From contig NZ_FOQF01000004.1 in NCBI RefSeq assembly GCF_900113655.1, positions 1 to 64,000 of the forward strand: a DNA stretch of 64,000 bases. The letters run 5' to 3'. Within the stretch, counting starts at the first letter, position 1. Each line of letters starts with the position of its first letter. A program made the position numbers and the translations under genes. Below the pieces are notes generated by a model that was not told where the DNA came from, did not search any database, and saw only the letters and a program-made list of their open reading frames with translations. Below are positions 26,259 through 35,148 of this stretch, piece after piece. This DNA is from Pseudobutyrivibrio sp. OR37. GTDB taxonomy: Bacteria > Bacillota > Clostridia > Lachnospirales > Lachnospiraceae.

Positions 26259-26281
26259 TTAAAAGAGTTATGAAGAAGAAA

Positions 26282-27424
26282 TTACTTTAAAAGATCTAAT
26301 CTTGAAGGATCATTTGCAAATACTTCCTTGGCATTGTCTTTTGTTACTACTACAGGAGGAAGCTCGTAAATAGGAACTTCGATAACACCATTGTCTGCTG
26401 TTACTGATGTTGAAGGCATTCCATTTCCTGCCTGAAGTGAGTTGATAATTTCGATTGTTTCCTTAACCAAATCATCTGTTGGCTTTGCAACTGTTGAATA
26501 CTGACGTCCCTGCCATACCCATTCAACAGATTCGTTTTCAGCATCAAGACCAGATACTACAGGAATCTCCTGACCAGCATTCTCGCAAGCTGTGATACAT
26601 GCTCTTGCGATACCATCGTTAGGGCAAAGGACACCATGAATATCTTTGTCTGAATAGAAGCCTGAAAGAAGTGAATCCATTCTAGACTGAGCCTTTGCAT
26701 TGTCCCAATCAACTGTTGCGCACTGTGTAAAATCTGTCTGACCAGAAACTACTACTACTGTACCATCATCAATCTTTGGCTGAAGCACTGACATAGCACC
26801 TGTGAAGAAGTTTGGTGCGTTAGGATCTGCTGGACCACCACCAAAAAGCTCGATGTTGTAAGGGCCTTCACCCTTCTTTTCCTCTAATCCCTGAAGTAAA
26901 GCCTGAGCCTGAAGCTCACCAGTCTTTACAGAACCAAACTGTACAACGCCATCAACACCTGTAGTATTCTCAAGGAGACGGTCGTAACCGATTACGTATA
27001 CTCCAGCTTCCTTGGCCTGCTCAAGTACAGAGCCAAGCTGTGAACCATCAACAGGTCCAACTACGATTACTTTTGCGCCATTTTCAATCATAGATTCAAT
27101 CTGCTGTTGCTGCTGAGTAACCTTCTGGTCTGCAGCCTGAACGATTGGATTGTAGCCAGCCTCTGCAAGCTGCTCTGTAAACATATCCTCAGCTTCCTTC
27201 CAGTTCTGAGTTCCAAGCCATGGAAGAGATACACCGATTGTTGCCCCCGCATCAAAACCTGGCATATCTGCTGTAGTTGTTTCTTCAGCTGCAGCCTCTG
27301 TTGTTTCTGCTGCAGGCTGTTCTGCTGTATCAGTAGCTCCCTCTCTACTGCCCCCACAGCCAGCAAATGTTGCAACCATCATAGTTGCCACCATTGCCAT
27401 TGATAAAAGTGTTCTTTTTTTCAT
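26282..27424 (-). CDS. chvE: Multiple-monosaccharide ABC transporter substrate-binding lipoprotein
   Basis: 380 aa. It has a lipoprotein signal ending FAGC at about residues 20-23 (the Cys would be lipidated), an acidic Thr/Ala/Glu linker, then a periplasmic-binding-protein I fold for pentoses/hexoses. Visible segments are IGVSLPWLGTQNW, VVGPVDGSQLGSVLEQAKEAGVYVIGYDRL, ELFGGGPADPNA and VLCPNDGIARACI. They match the ChvE-type proteins paired with MmsAB/GguAB transporters. AGGAGG supports ATG 27424; the frame opens earlier at 27508 without support. It is the last gene of the transporter operon, with 22 bases to the permease. Sugar specificity (xylose, arabinose, galactose or glucose) cannot be read. 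Confidence 0.9.
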   Translation of the reverse strand: MKKRTLLSMAMVATMMVATFAGCGGSREGATDTAEQPAAETTEAAAEETTTADMPGFDAGATIGVSLPWLGTQNWKEAEDMFTEQLAEAGYNPIVQAADQKVTQQQQQIESMIENGAKVIVVGPVDGSQLGSVLEQAKEAGVYVIGYDRLLENTTGVDGVVQFGSVKTGELQAQALLQGLEEKKGEGPYNIELFGGGPADPNAPNFFTGAMSVLQPKIDDGTVVVVSGQTDFTQCATVDWDNAKAQSRMDSLLSGFYSDKDIHGVLCPNDGIARACITACENAGQEIPVVSGLDAENESVEWVWQGRQYSTVAKPTDDLVKETIEIINSLQAGNGMPSTSVTADNGVIEVPIYELPPVVVTKDNAKEVFANDPSRLDLLK

Positions 27425-27446
27425 TATCCATCCTCCTATTGTTTTT

Positions 27447-28649
27447 TTATTTTGAAAAAATTCTACCGATGATAGAACTCTTTCCACTCTTTTTGTTATA
27501 TACATCAAAGGCTACTGCTGCTAAAAGTACAAAGCCTTTGATAACCTGTGTCTTATCAGCGCCTACACCCATAAGCATAAGACCATTGTTAAGTACCGCC
27601 ATTACAAGTCCACCGACGATTGTTGCAAGTATTGTTCCAACACCACCAGATACTGCTGCACCACCGATAAATACTGATGCGATTGCATCCATCTCCCAAG
27701 ATGTTCCATCTGCAGGGCCGGCTGCTGTTGATCGTCCTACAAAAAGTATGCCCGCTACTGCTGCAAGAAATGACATATTCATCATTGTAAGGAAATATGT
27801 TTTCTTTACATTTACACCAGAAAGAGCTGCTGCAGCCTTGTTTCCACCTACCGCATATACGTGACGACCAAACTTTGTACGCTGTGTGATAATGTGATAA
27901 ATGATTGTAAGTAAAAGCAGTATAAGTCCTGGTACTGGGAAAGATGTACCAACACGTCCTGAACCAAAAAGCCATGTGAAATATCCAATTAGAACTGTCA
28001 TAAGGGCTATTCTTACAATTACTGCCCAAATCGGATCCTTTGCACCTGTGCCATCGCCAGAGTGCTTGTACTTCTTCAGCTGGGCTACGATATAGCAAAC
28101 AATTCCAATGATTCCAAGCAAAAGCGTTGAGTTGTTCATGCCTGTAAATGCTGGACCCCATTCTGGTAGATATCCTGCGCCAAACCATTTAAGCTGTTCT
28201 GGAGCTGGAACTGAGATTGAATGAGAAATCCAAATAACTCCTCCACGGAAAATCATCATACCTCCAAGTGTTGTGATGAATCCAGGAATTCCAAGCTGAG
28301 CCAAAAAGAAGCCATGCCATGCACCAGCCAAAAGACCGATAGCTATTGCAATAAGCACTGCGCACCACCAAGGGATATTGTAGTTTTTAGCAACAAGCGC
28401 CATCACCATTCCAGAAAAACCTGCAACAGAGCCTACTGACAAATCAATCTGACCAATTACAATTACCATCAGCATTCCAAGAGCAAGTACAAGTACGTAT
28501 GCGTTTCCTGAAATCAAATTCTGGAAGTTTGAAGATGTAAGCATTCTCCCACCAGAAATAATATTAAAAATAATTATTAACAAACCTAAAGCAAGTACCA
28601 TTGTGTATTGGCGAAGGTCTCCGCCTAACACCTGTTTAATGTATTTCAT
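27447..28649 (-). CDS. mmsB: Multiple-monosaccharide ABC transporter permease
   Basis: 400-aa membrane protein of the BPD_transp_2 (RbsC/XylH) family, with about 10-11 helices. Helices of the first half contain LVLALGMLMVIVIGQIDLSVGSVAGFSG, the characteristic family signature. Later come TLGGMMIFRGGV and GRHVYAVGGNKAAAALSGVN, the cytoplasmic coupling region. The protein is longer than RbsC because of an insert around residues 175-235 containing an extra helix pair and a basic loop, as in the GguB/MmsB branch. It forms the channel for the binding protein downstream and works with the double ATPase upstream. A GGACGG-type site precedes ATG 28649. Confidence 0.92.
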   Translation of the reverse strand: MKYIKQVLGGDLRQYTMVLALGLLIIIFNIISGGRMLTSSNFQNLISGNAYVLVLALGMLMVIVIGQIDLSVGSVAGFSGMVMALVAKNYNIPWWCAVLIAIAIGLLAGAWHGFFLAQLGIPGFITTLGGMMIFRGGVIWISHSISVPAPEQLKWFGAGYLPEWGPAFTGMNNSTLLLGIIGIVCYIVAQLKKYKHSGDGTGAKDPIWAVIVRIALMTVLIGYFTWLFGSGRVGTSFPVPGLILLLLTIIYHIITQRTKFGRHVYAVGGNKAAAALSGVNVKKTYFLTMMNMSFLAAVAGILFVGRSTAAGPADGTSWEMDAIASVFIGGAAVSGGVGTILATIVGGLVMAVLNNGLMLMGVGADKTQVIKGFVLLAAVAFDVYNKKSGKSSIIGRIFSK

Positions 28650-28678
28650 AAATTATTCCGTCCTTTCGTATCCACATA

Positions 28679-30214
28679 TTAGTTAGATGTGATTGTCATC
28701 TTCTTCATCAGGCCTTCCTGATTTGCCTCGCTGCTTGCCAGCTCTCCTGTGATAGCACCTTCAAAGATTGTATAAATCCTATCAGCCATTCCAAGAAGCT
28801 CTGGGAGTTCGCTCGAAACAAGTATTACCGCTTTTCCTTCATCCGCTAATTGATGAATGAGCTTGTAAATTTCATATTTAGCTCCAACATCGATACCTCT
28901 TGTAGGCTCATCAAGAATTAAAATATCTGGCTCTGTAAACATCCATTTTGATAAAACTACTTTTTGCTGGTTACCGCCTGAAAGAGTAGTAACTCCTGCT
29001 TCCACATCTGAGGTTTTTATCTTAAGTGACTTACGATATTCCTCCGCTGATTTTTTCTCATCATTCAAATCTAGAAGCCCATTTTTTGTAATCTTATCCA
29101 AATCGGCAGATACGATTGTTTTTCTGATTGAATCCAGAAGATTCAGCCCTAAGTTTTTTCTATCCTCTGGCACATATGCCAAGCCCTGCTTTATTGCAGC
29201 TTCCACGGATGTGAGCTTTACCTCACGTCCCTTTATCTTTACTGTGCCACCTCTATATATTCCATAATTTCTTCCAAATAGTGAGCGCATTAATTCTGTT
29301 CTTCCTGCACCCATAAGCCCTGCAAATCCCACAATTTCTCCAGCTCTTACATTGAAGCTGGCATTTTTGCAAAGCATTCTTCCTTCAACATCAGGATCTT
29401 CTACACACCAATCCTTTACCTCGAAAATGATTTCACCAGGATGTGATTCATGCTCTGGATAACGGTTTTCGATAGAGCGTCCAACCATGGCCTTGATGAT
29501 TCTGTCCTCATCCACCTTGCCAGCCTCCACCTCATAGCTTTCCACAGTGTGTCCGTCTCTGATTACAGTTACATCATCTGAAACTGCTGCAATTTCATTT
29601 AGCTTGTGAGAAATCATAATACAAGTGATTCCTTTATTCTTAAGCTCCACCATCAGATTCAGCAGGTTTTCTGAATCCGCCTCGTTCAAGGCTGATGTAG
29701 GTTCATCCAAAATCAAAAGCTTTACATTCTTCGAAAGTGCTTTTGCAATTTCTACAAGCTGTTGTTGACCAACGCCAAGATGCTTAATCAGTATGTCTGG
29801 ATTAATCGATAATCCTACCTTTTTCAGTATTTCATAGGTGCGACGTTTTTCTTCAGCCCAATCAATAAGTCCCCTGCTTGCAATCTCGTTACCCATAAAA
29901 ATATTTTCTGTTATGGATAGCTCTGGAATCATGGTCAATTCCTGATGTATGATTGCAATTCCAGCACTCTCAGACTCTTTGATGTTTTTAAACTTCATCT
30001 CTTTCCCCATATAAATGATTTTGCCATCATAAGTACCGTATGGGTAAACACCAGATAACACTTTCATCAGTGTAGATTTTCCTGCACCATTTTCCCCGCA
30101 TATAGCATGAATCGTGCCTTCTCTCACTGAAAGGTTAACATCATCTAGAGCTTTGACGCCTGGGAATTCTTTTGTGATTCCTCGCATCTCAAGGATTAAA
30201 GAATCCTTCTCCAT
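28679..30214 (-). CDS. mmsA: Multiple-monosaccharide ABC transporter ATP-binding protein (duplicated)
   Basis: 511 aa with two ABC domains. Domain 1 has Walker A GENGAGKST (about residues 40-48), signature VGQQQ (LGVGQQQLVEIAKALS) and Walker B LLILDEPT. Domain 2 has a degenerate Walker A GLMGAGRTE, signature LSGGNQQK and Walker B ILILDEPT. This is the RbsA/MglA/GguA organisation used with a CUT2-family permease. GGGAGG supports ATG 30214. It is preceded by the ROK regulator gene 31 bases upstream in the same direction, so regulator and importer are probably one operon. Confidence 0.93.
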   Translation of the reverse strand: MEKDSLILEMRGITKEFPGVKALDDVNLSVREGTIHAICGENGAGKSTLMKVLSGVYPYGTYDGKIIYMGKEMKFKNIKESESAGIAIIHQELTMIPELSITENIFMGNEIASRGLIDWAEEKRRTYEILKKVGLSINPDILIKHLGVGQQQLVEIAKALSKNVKLLILDEPTSALNEADSENLLNLMVELKNKGITCIMISHKLNEIAAVSDDVTVIRDGHTVESYEVEAGKVDEDRIIKAMVGRSIENRYPEHESHPGEIIFEVKDWCVEDPDVEGRMLCKNASFNVRAGEIVGFAGLMGAGRTELMRSLFGRNYGIYRGGTVKIKGREVKLTSVEAAIKQGLAYVPEDRKNLGLNLLDSIRKTIVSADLDKITKNGLLDLNDEKKSAEEYRKSLKIKTSDVEAGVTTLSGGNQQKVVLSKWMFTEPDILILDEPTRGIDVGAKYEIYKLIHQLADEGKAVILVSSELPELLGMADRIYTIFEGAITGELASSEANQEGLMKKMTITSN

Positions 30215-30245
30215 ATTCTATTACCTCCCTTTATTATGCATGAAT

Positions 30246-31463
30246 TTAGTTAGTAACTAAGTATTCACTAGGTTTTCTAAGCACCCTGTCTGTAGCTATG
30301 GCCGCTGCACCATATAATGTTGGGTCAATGCTTAGATTTGATATTTCTATCCTTACTCTTTCCCCTATTTCTGGTAGGGTTCTTTCCTTTACCACCCTTT
30401 TGATTGTTGGCAACAGCAATTCGTTCCCCTTTGAAATGCTATCACCTATTACTATGATTTCCGGATCGTATGCATTTATCAATGTCACACAACCGTAACC
30501 TATATATTCAGCTATTTTTTCAACTAGCGTCTTTGCTGTTTCATTGCCCTTTCTTGCTGTTTCAAAAACTCTTTCACATGCTTGGGCTCTGTTTTTGTAG
30601 CTCTCTTTAAAAAGCTCTGGAAGCTTTTCTTCGGCTTCCTTCAAAAATGCCATTGTAGAACAATAAAGCTCTAAGCAGCCTCTGTTGCCACACTCGCAAG
30701 TAGGACCATTGTAATCAATACTGATGTGACCAACCTCACTGGCTATACCCTGATTTCCAAGAAGCAGGCTATCGTGATCAACCACTCCCGAACCAACACC
30801 TTCACCAACCAGGAAATATGTTAAGGATGTAAGAGGTCTGCCGTGATTGCCAAACCACCACTCTGCCAAAGCTCCTGCATTGGCATCCTGCTCGATGAAA
30901 ACCGGCTTGTCAAACTCCTCCTTGAACTCTTCTATAAAGTTTACATTGTGCCAGCTAGGCATCCTTGTAACCATTGCTATATGTCCTTCTTTTCTAAGAT
31001 AAGGACCAGGAAGAGCCAAGCCGATGGCTACTACTTTTTCGTATTTTTTTAACAGGGCTTTTATCTGAGCTTTCATGTCTGACAGAACCTTGCCTGCTTT
31101 TTCCTCTAAGCTGTACTCTGTCTCACTTTGCTCATAAAGCTTTCCTGAAATATCAAACACGCCTATAGCATATACATGTCTTGAAAACTTTACTCCTATA
31201 ACCAGATTTTTTTCGGCGTTTAATCTAAGTCCTATGGAACGGCGATTACCTTTGCCCTTTACACTGCCCACCTCTGAGACAATTCCCATATCAATCAGAT
31301 AAGCAACAAGCTTTGTGATAGATGCCTGGGTTAATCCCATGAGCTTTGCAATCTCTGCTCTGGTGCATTTATCCTTTTGCTGAAGGATTCGCACTATAGC
31401 GGAACGATTCATCTCTGTTAAATCTGTTGTATTGTTTCCTGCTACCTCATTTATCTTTTTCAT
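30246..31463 (-). CDS. ROK-family transcriptional repressor (XylR/NagC-like)
   Basis: 405-aa sugar-responsive repressor. An N-terminal winged helix-turn-helix (residues about 18-75: RAEIAKLMGLTQASITKLVAYL) is followed by a ROK fold with the LALPGP and GEGVGSGVV segments and the zinc site CECGNRGCLE (about 258-267). ROK repressors bind a sugar or sugar phosphate and release DNA. It is encoded just upstream of mmsA-mmsB-chvE, so it most likely controls this importer and itself. A perfect 15-bp palindrome lies 35 bp upstream of its start at 31498-31512, the best operator candidate. GAGG supports ATG 31463. Confidence 0.9.
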   Translation of the reverse strand: MKKINEVAGNNTTDLTEMNRSAIVRILQQKDKCTRAEIAKLMGLTQASITKLVAYLIDMGIVSEVGSVKGKGNRRSIGLRLNAEKNLVIGVKFSRHVYAIGVFDISGKLYEQSETEYSLEEKAGKVLSDMKAQIKALLKKYEKVVAIGLALPGPYLRKEGHIAMVTRMPSWHNVNFIEEFKEEFDKPVFIEQDANAGALAEWWFGNHGRPLTSLTYFLVGEGVGSGVVDHDSLLLGNQGIASEVGHISIDYNGPTCECGNRGCLELYCSTMAFLKEAEEKLPELFKESYKNRAQACERVFETARKGNETAKTLVEKIAEYIGYGCVTLINAYDPEIIVIGDSISKGNELLLPTIKRVVKERTLPEIGERVRIEISNLSIDPTLYGAAAIATDRVLRKPSEYLVTN

Positions 31464-31497
31464 TTTCTACCTCGAGATTAGTTTCGGGTGTTAATTG

Positions 31498-31512
31498 ATT
31501 AACACTGTTAAT
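31498..31512. promoter_or_regulatory. Perfect 15-bp palindrome, candidate ROK repressor operator
   Basis: ATTAACACTGTTAAT is a perfect inverted repeat around a central C, 35 bp upstream of the ROK gene start, where a repressor would block the promoter. Confidence 0.5.
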
Positions 31513-31767
31513 ACATTAAATGCTTTTTATAATCCGGTCAATATGTTTTCGGATAATTCAATCATCTTTGTGAATGATTGTGAATTAGCTCATTATAATT
31601 TTATAAATATCTCACAAATACCTTAATTGCGCCTTATTTTGATGCAAATAATCACCCAAATAATCACTATTTCACGGTATTTGAGGTAAAATCGTCAAAA
31701 TTAATGATTATTTTAAAAAAAGTAATCACTAACTTAATCATAAAAATCAGCTATTTCTACAAAAAAT
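31513..31767. other. AT-rich intergenic region with repeated TAATCA motifs
   Basis: About 255 bases upstream of the ROK/sugar importer operon, with no gene. It holds a 12-bp-period direct repeat of CAAATAATCAC (31645-31655 and 31657-31667), and further TAATCA/TGATTA copies near 31705, 31723 and 31735. These may be binding sites for an unknown regulator or simple AT-rich sequence. No riboswitch was recognised. Confidence 0.4.
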
Positions 31768-31806
31768 AAAAAAGGAACTGTGCACTTTTTAGGTACACAG
31801 CTCCTT
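31765..31806 (-). terminator. Rho-independent terminator after the aldo/keto reductase gene
   Basis: A 14-bp stem with two wobble positions (arms 31772-31785 and 31793-31806), followed on the minus strand by a T-rich run. It lies 30 bases after the stop. Confidence 0.8.
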
Positions 31807-31835
31807 AACTGTTTTATATATTTAGCTGATTATAA

Positions 31836-32966
31836 TTACTTGTCAAAAGTTCCTGCTACCTTATCAAGTAAATCTCTGATTGGCAGATGCTGTGGGCAAA
31901 CCTTTTCACACTTGCCACACTTAATACAGTCAGAAGCCTTTCCATTGTCACTTCCACTTACTAAATCATAGTACATACCAGAGTTCCAATCATGGAATGC
32001 CTCGTGAGCATTCATTGCTGAGAACATATCTGGAATGCGAATATTCTTTGGACAATGATTTTCCTCGATGCAGTATCTGCAGCTTGTACATGGAATAAGA
32101 TTAAGGTTCTTAAAGATACCTGTAACACGAGCAACTGCTCCCATTTCCTCATCTGTTAATGGTTCAAAATCCTTCATGAAGCTAAGGTTGTCTTCCATCT
32201 GCTCCATGTTGCTCATTCCTGAAAGAACCATAGCCATGCTTGGGAAGCTGGCTGCAAATCTAATTGCGTAGCTAGCATTGCTCTTGTCACCTAAATCTCT
32301 GAATACTTTATCAGCCTCTTCAGGAAGATTTACAAGACTACCTCCCTTAACTGGCTCCATAACAATAACTGGCTTATTATGCTTCTCGCATACTTCGTAT
32401 ACCTTACGGCTTTCTACAGAAGCGTCCTCATAATCTACGTAGTTGAACTGAATCTGAACAATTTCAACCTCTGGATGATCTGCAAGAATCATATCAAGGA
32501 CCTCTGCCTTATCATGGAAAGAAAGACCTACATGCTTAATCTTGCCTTCCTTCTTAAGCTCAAAGGCTGTCTCGTATGCCTTACATGCCTGGAACTTTTT
32601 GTAATTGTCCTTATTCTGAGCATGCATAAGATAAAAATCAAAATACTCTACTCCACACCACTTTAACTGATTTTCGAAGAATGGACGAATATCCTCCTGC
32701 TTGTTAAAGTATGGATCTGTAAGCTTGTTTGTAAGCAAGAATTGGCTTCTGTCATATCTCGCTGATAAGCATTTTGCAATGGCTGTCTCAGACTTGCCAT
32801 CTATATATCCATGAGCAGTGTCGAAATAGTTAAGACCAGATGCTATAAAGGCATCAATCATCTTAATGAACTGTTCATGATCAACTTCCTTGTCCTGCAT
32901 TGGAAGTCTCATACATCCAAACCCAAAGTTACCATGAATCTCTGGAAAAAATTTATTTTCTACCAT
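31836..32966 (-). CDS. Aldo/keto reductase with C-terminal 4Fe-4S ferredoxin domain
   Basis: 376-aa cytoplasmic oxidoreductase. Residues 1-280 form an aldo/keto reductase barrel starting with FGFGCMRLPM and carrying the catalytic FDTAHGY (Asp and Tyr) and the Lys of LLTNKL. The C-terminus (about 290-376) has two cysteine clusters: CTSCRYCIEENHCP and CIKCGKCEKVCP, binding iron-sulfur clusters. This fusion is widespread in anaerobes and is thought to couple carbonyl reduction to ferredoxin-type electron flow; substrates are undefined. GGAGG supports ATG 32966. It is monocistronic with a strong terminator. It lies between the sugar operon and the two-component genes but shows no functional tie to either. 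Confidence 0.9.
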   Translation of the reverse strand: MVENKFFPEIHGNFGFGCMRLPMQDKEVDHEQFIKMIDAFIASGLNYFDTAHGYIDGKSETAIAKCLSARYDRSQFLLTNKLTDPYFNKQEDIRPFFENQLKWCGVEYFDFYLMHAQNKDNYKKFQACKAYETAFELKKEGKIKHVGLSFHDKAEVLDMILADHPEVEIVQIQFNYVDYEDASVESRKVYEVCEKHNKPVIVMEPVKGGSLVNLPEEADKVFRDLGDKSNASYAIRFAASFPSMAMVLSGMSNMEQMEDNLSFMKDFEPLTDEEMGAVARVTGIFKNLNLIPCTSCRYCIEENHCPKNIRIPDMFSAMNAHEAFHDWNSGMYYDLVSGSDNGKASDCIKCGKCEKVCPQHLPIRDLLDKVAGTFDK

Positions 32967-33030
32967 CGTATACCTCCCGTTATTACAATCCTTTTACCGA
33001 AATATAATAACATGGATATAGTCCTTAATG

Positions 33031-33076
33031 CAAAAAGCCTGTAGGTATCAGAACTTAAATTCTAATACCCACAGGC
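33031..33076 (-). terminator. Terminator overlapping the end of the histidine kinase gene
   Basis: A 17-bp stem with two mismatches (arms 33037-33053 and 33060-33076), followed on the minus strand by TTTTTG. One arm and the loop contain the last codons and stop of the kinase gene. Confidence 0.8.
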
Positions 33077-34461
33077 ATAAAACTTATCTGGACTTTGGCT
33101 CCACCAGTCTCCTTAGAATTGGCAAGAATAATCTTGCCGCCGTGCTCCTTGGCGACTTTTTTTGCAAAGAACAATCCTATACCATAATGAGAACTACCGG
33201 TTCTGCTAGAATCATCCATGAAAAACTGCTCTGTGCCATGGGCAAGAGCTTCTGGCGTGAAGCCGCTTCCGGAATCCTCAACGGTAAAAATAAGTTCTTC
33301 ACCGCTGTAAGTAGCAGTAATATTTATTACGCCGCCCTTAGGTGTGTACTCAGAAGCATTCCTCACAATATTCATGACAGCCCTTACAAGGTGGTCATAC
33401 ACGACACTAATAACAGCCTCGCCATTTTCTAAATCTTCCCTCCAGTTTATCTGAAGCTGATAAACTTCTGAAAGTCCCATGGTCTGCCTTTTGATATCAG
33501 CCAGAACATCAACAACCTTCACATTAACAGGTTCCTGCTCGATACCCTCCTGAGACTTCGTAACTTCTATAAGGGTCTGCACATAGTTCTGAATCTGAAG
33601 TGCACTTTCTGAAATATAGTCCGCATAGTTCTTCTGCTCATCCGTCAGTTCTGTTTCAAATAAAAGCTCGGAATTGCCGCGAACTACTGTAAGAGGAGTC
33701 TTAATGTCGTGGGCAAGAGCTGACATCTGCCTGCTCTTTTCCTGCTCAGTCTCCCACTGTCTCTGAAGCGAAGTCTTGAGTGCATATCGCATGTCATCAA
33801 GAACCACCAGGCATTCATCAATCTCCCTGACACCTGAATAATTAACCTTAAAATCTAGGTTCCTGTCACCAATCTGCTCTAAGGCTTCCCTCATAGGCGC
33901 CATCTTCTTTCTAATCCTGTATCCGAATCTCTTTGCAAAAATCTGCATGATTCCAATACAGCCAAAAAGAATGAAAAATATCATAAGATTTTCGGATTTT
34001 GGCAGATGTTCATTCATCCACATGAATCTATACTGAGACATAAGGCTGTACTGCAAGACAACATATTCATCAGTACGGAGAATAACTCTATAGAATTTAC
34101 CGTCACTATAATTCTTATTCGATAATACCTTCCATGCAGTTTCTACATCTTTTTCACCAAGATCACCTGCGAGAACCTCTCCATCCTCTGAAAAAACCAC
34201 ATAATGGCATACGTCAGGAATCAGATCAGCTGTCACTTCAGTTGCTGTTTCAATCTGTTCACAAACTTCATCTATTCTATATTCCGCGTAGTTAGCCGGG
34301 TAGATAACACCGATATTCATAAGCATATCAAATGCAAAATAAACTACGGCAGCCCATATAATGAGTGCAAACCCCATTAAAAAAGTATAGGCCTCAAACA
34401 TGCTTCCAAGCCCCAGCGTTCCCCGCTTATTACTTCTATCCTTACTCTTTACTCTTCCCAT
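33055..34461 (-). CDS. Sensor histidine kinase (NisK/SpaK-like context)
   Basis: 468-aa membrane kinase with two membrane segments (about residues 24-48 and 158-178) enclosing a roughly 110-residue extracytoplasmic sensor. A HAMP-like linker follows, then HisKA with the phosphoaccepting His in LAHDIKTPLTVV, and HATPase_c with the N box (RAVMNIVRNASEYT) and G boxes (VEDSGSGF, HYGIGLF). It overlaps the upstream response regulator gene by 13 bases, so they are translated together. The regulator and an upstream three-gene ABC transporter resemble lantibiotic or cell-envelope stress modules, so the signal is probably a peptide antibiotic or envelope damage. The gene ends inside its own terminator. 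Confidence 0.9.
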   Translation of the reverse strand: MGRVKSKDRSNKRGTLGLGSMFEAYTFLMGFALIIWAAVVYFAFDMLMNIGVIYPANYAEYRIDEVCEQIETATEVTADLIPDVCHYVVFSEDGEVLAGDLGEKDVETAWKVLSNKNYSDGKFYRVILRTDEYVVLQYSLMSQYRFMWMNEHLPKSENLMIFFILFGCIGIMQIFAKRFGYRIRKKMAPMREALEQIGDRNLDFKVNYSGVREIDECLVVLDDMRYALKTSLQRQWETEQEKSRQMSALAHDIKTPLTVVRGNSELLFETELTDEQKNYADYISESALQIQNYVQTLIEVTKSQEGIEQEPVNVKVVDVLADIKRQTMGLSEVYQLQINWREDLENGEAVISVVYDHLVRAVMNIVRNASEYTPKGGVINITATYSGEELIFTVEDSGSGFTPEALAHGTEQFFMDDSSRTGSSHYGIGLFFAKKVAKEHGGKIILANSKETGGAKVQISFMPVGIRI

Positions 34462-35111
34462 TTATATCCAATCCCCCAAACTGTCTTAATTGGCATATAC
34501 TCATAGTTCGAGAGTTTTGTCCTTATATTTTTGATATGCGTAATGATTGTGCTATCGCTGCTCTCACTATCGTAGCCTAACACCTTTTCTAGTATCTGTT
34601 CTTTTGAAAAAATCTGGCCGCGGTTCTTTGCCAAAAACTCGCATATATCGTACTCAGCCTTTGTGAGGTTTATTTCCTTCTCATCAATCATCATCTTTCG
34701 TGATTCAAGCATAAAGCAGATTCTGCCGAGGGCAAGTCTTGCCACATGCTCACGTTTTTCTCTTCGAAGATGCGCTCCGATTCTGGCACGAAGCTCCATT
34801 ACTCCGAAAGGCTTGCAGATATAATCATCTGCGCCAAGGGCAAGTCCATTTACAAGACTTCCCTCATCCGTCTTCGCAGTGATAAATAGGATCGGACAAT
34901 CAACTAAATTCCTTATATTCGAGCAGACCTCAAAGCCATCAATTCCTGGCATCATCACGTCAAGTAGTATTAGGTCAAAGCGTGAGAGCTTATCCATCTC
35001 AATTTTCGCGGGATCATCTATTTTTGTAACTGTGTGAGAATCCTTAACAAGGACATTTTCAATCATGTTTAAAATGGCTTTTTCGTCATCAACTGCAAGT
35101 ATGTTTGCCAT
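34449..35111 (-). CDS. OmpR/PhoB-family response regulator
   Basis: 220-aa transcription factor. The receiver (1-115) has the DDE pocket, phosphoacceptor Asp in DLILLDVMMPGIDGF, ITAKTD and the Lys of YICKPFG. The C-terminal winged helix (about 125-220) has NLTKAEYDICEFLAKN, FSKEQILEKVLG and the ITHIKNIRTKL recognition helix, ending in VWGIGYKWE. It is a complete member, transcribed after the ABC genes (37 bases) and overlapping the kinase gene. It most likely activates the adjacent ABC transporter operon on envelope stress. GAGG supports ATG 35111. Confidence 0.93.
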   Translation of the reverse strand: MANILAVDDEKAILNMIENVLVKDSHTVTKIDDPAKIEMDKLSRFDLILLDVMMPGIDGFEVCSNIRNLVDCPILFITAKTDEGSLVNGLALGADDYICKPFGVMELRARIGAHLRREKREHVARLALGRICFMLESRKMMIDEKEINLTKAEYDICEFLAKNRGQIFSKEQILEKVLGYDSESSDSTIITHIKNIRTKLSNYEYMPIKTVWGIGYKWEE

Positions 35112-35148
35112 ATTATTTCATCCTCTTTTTTATTAAATCTTGAGCAGA

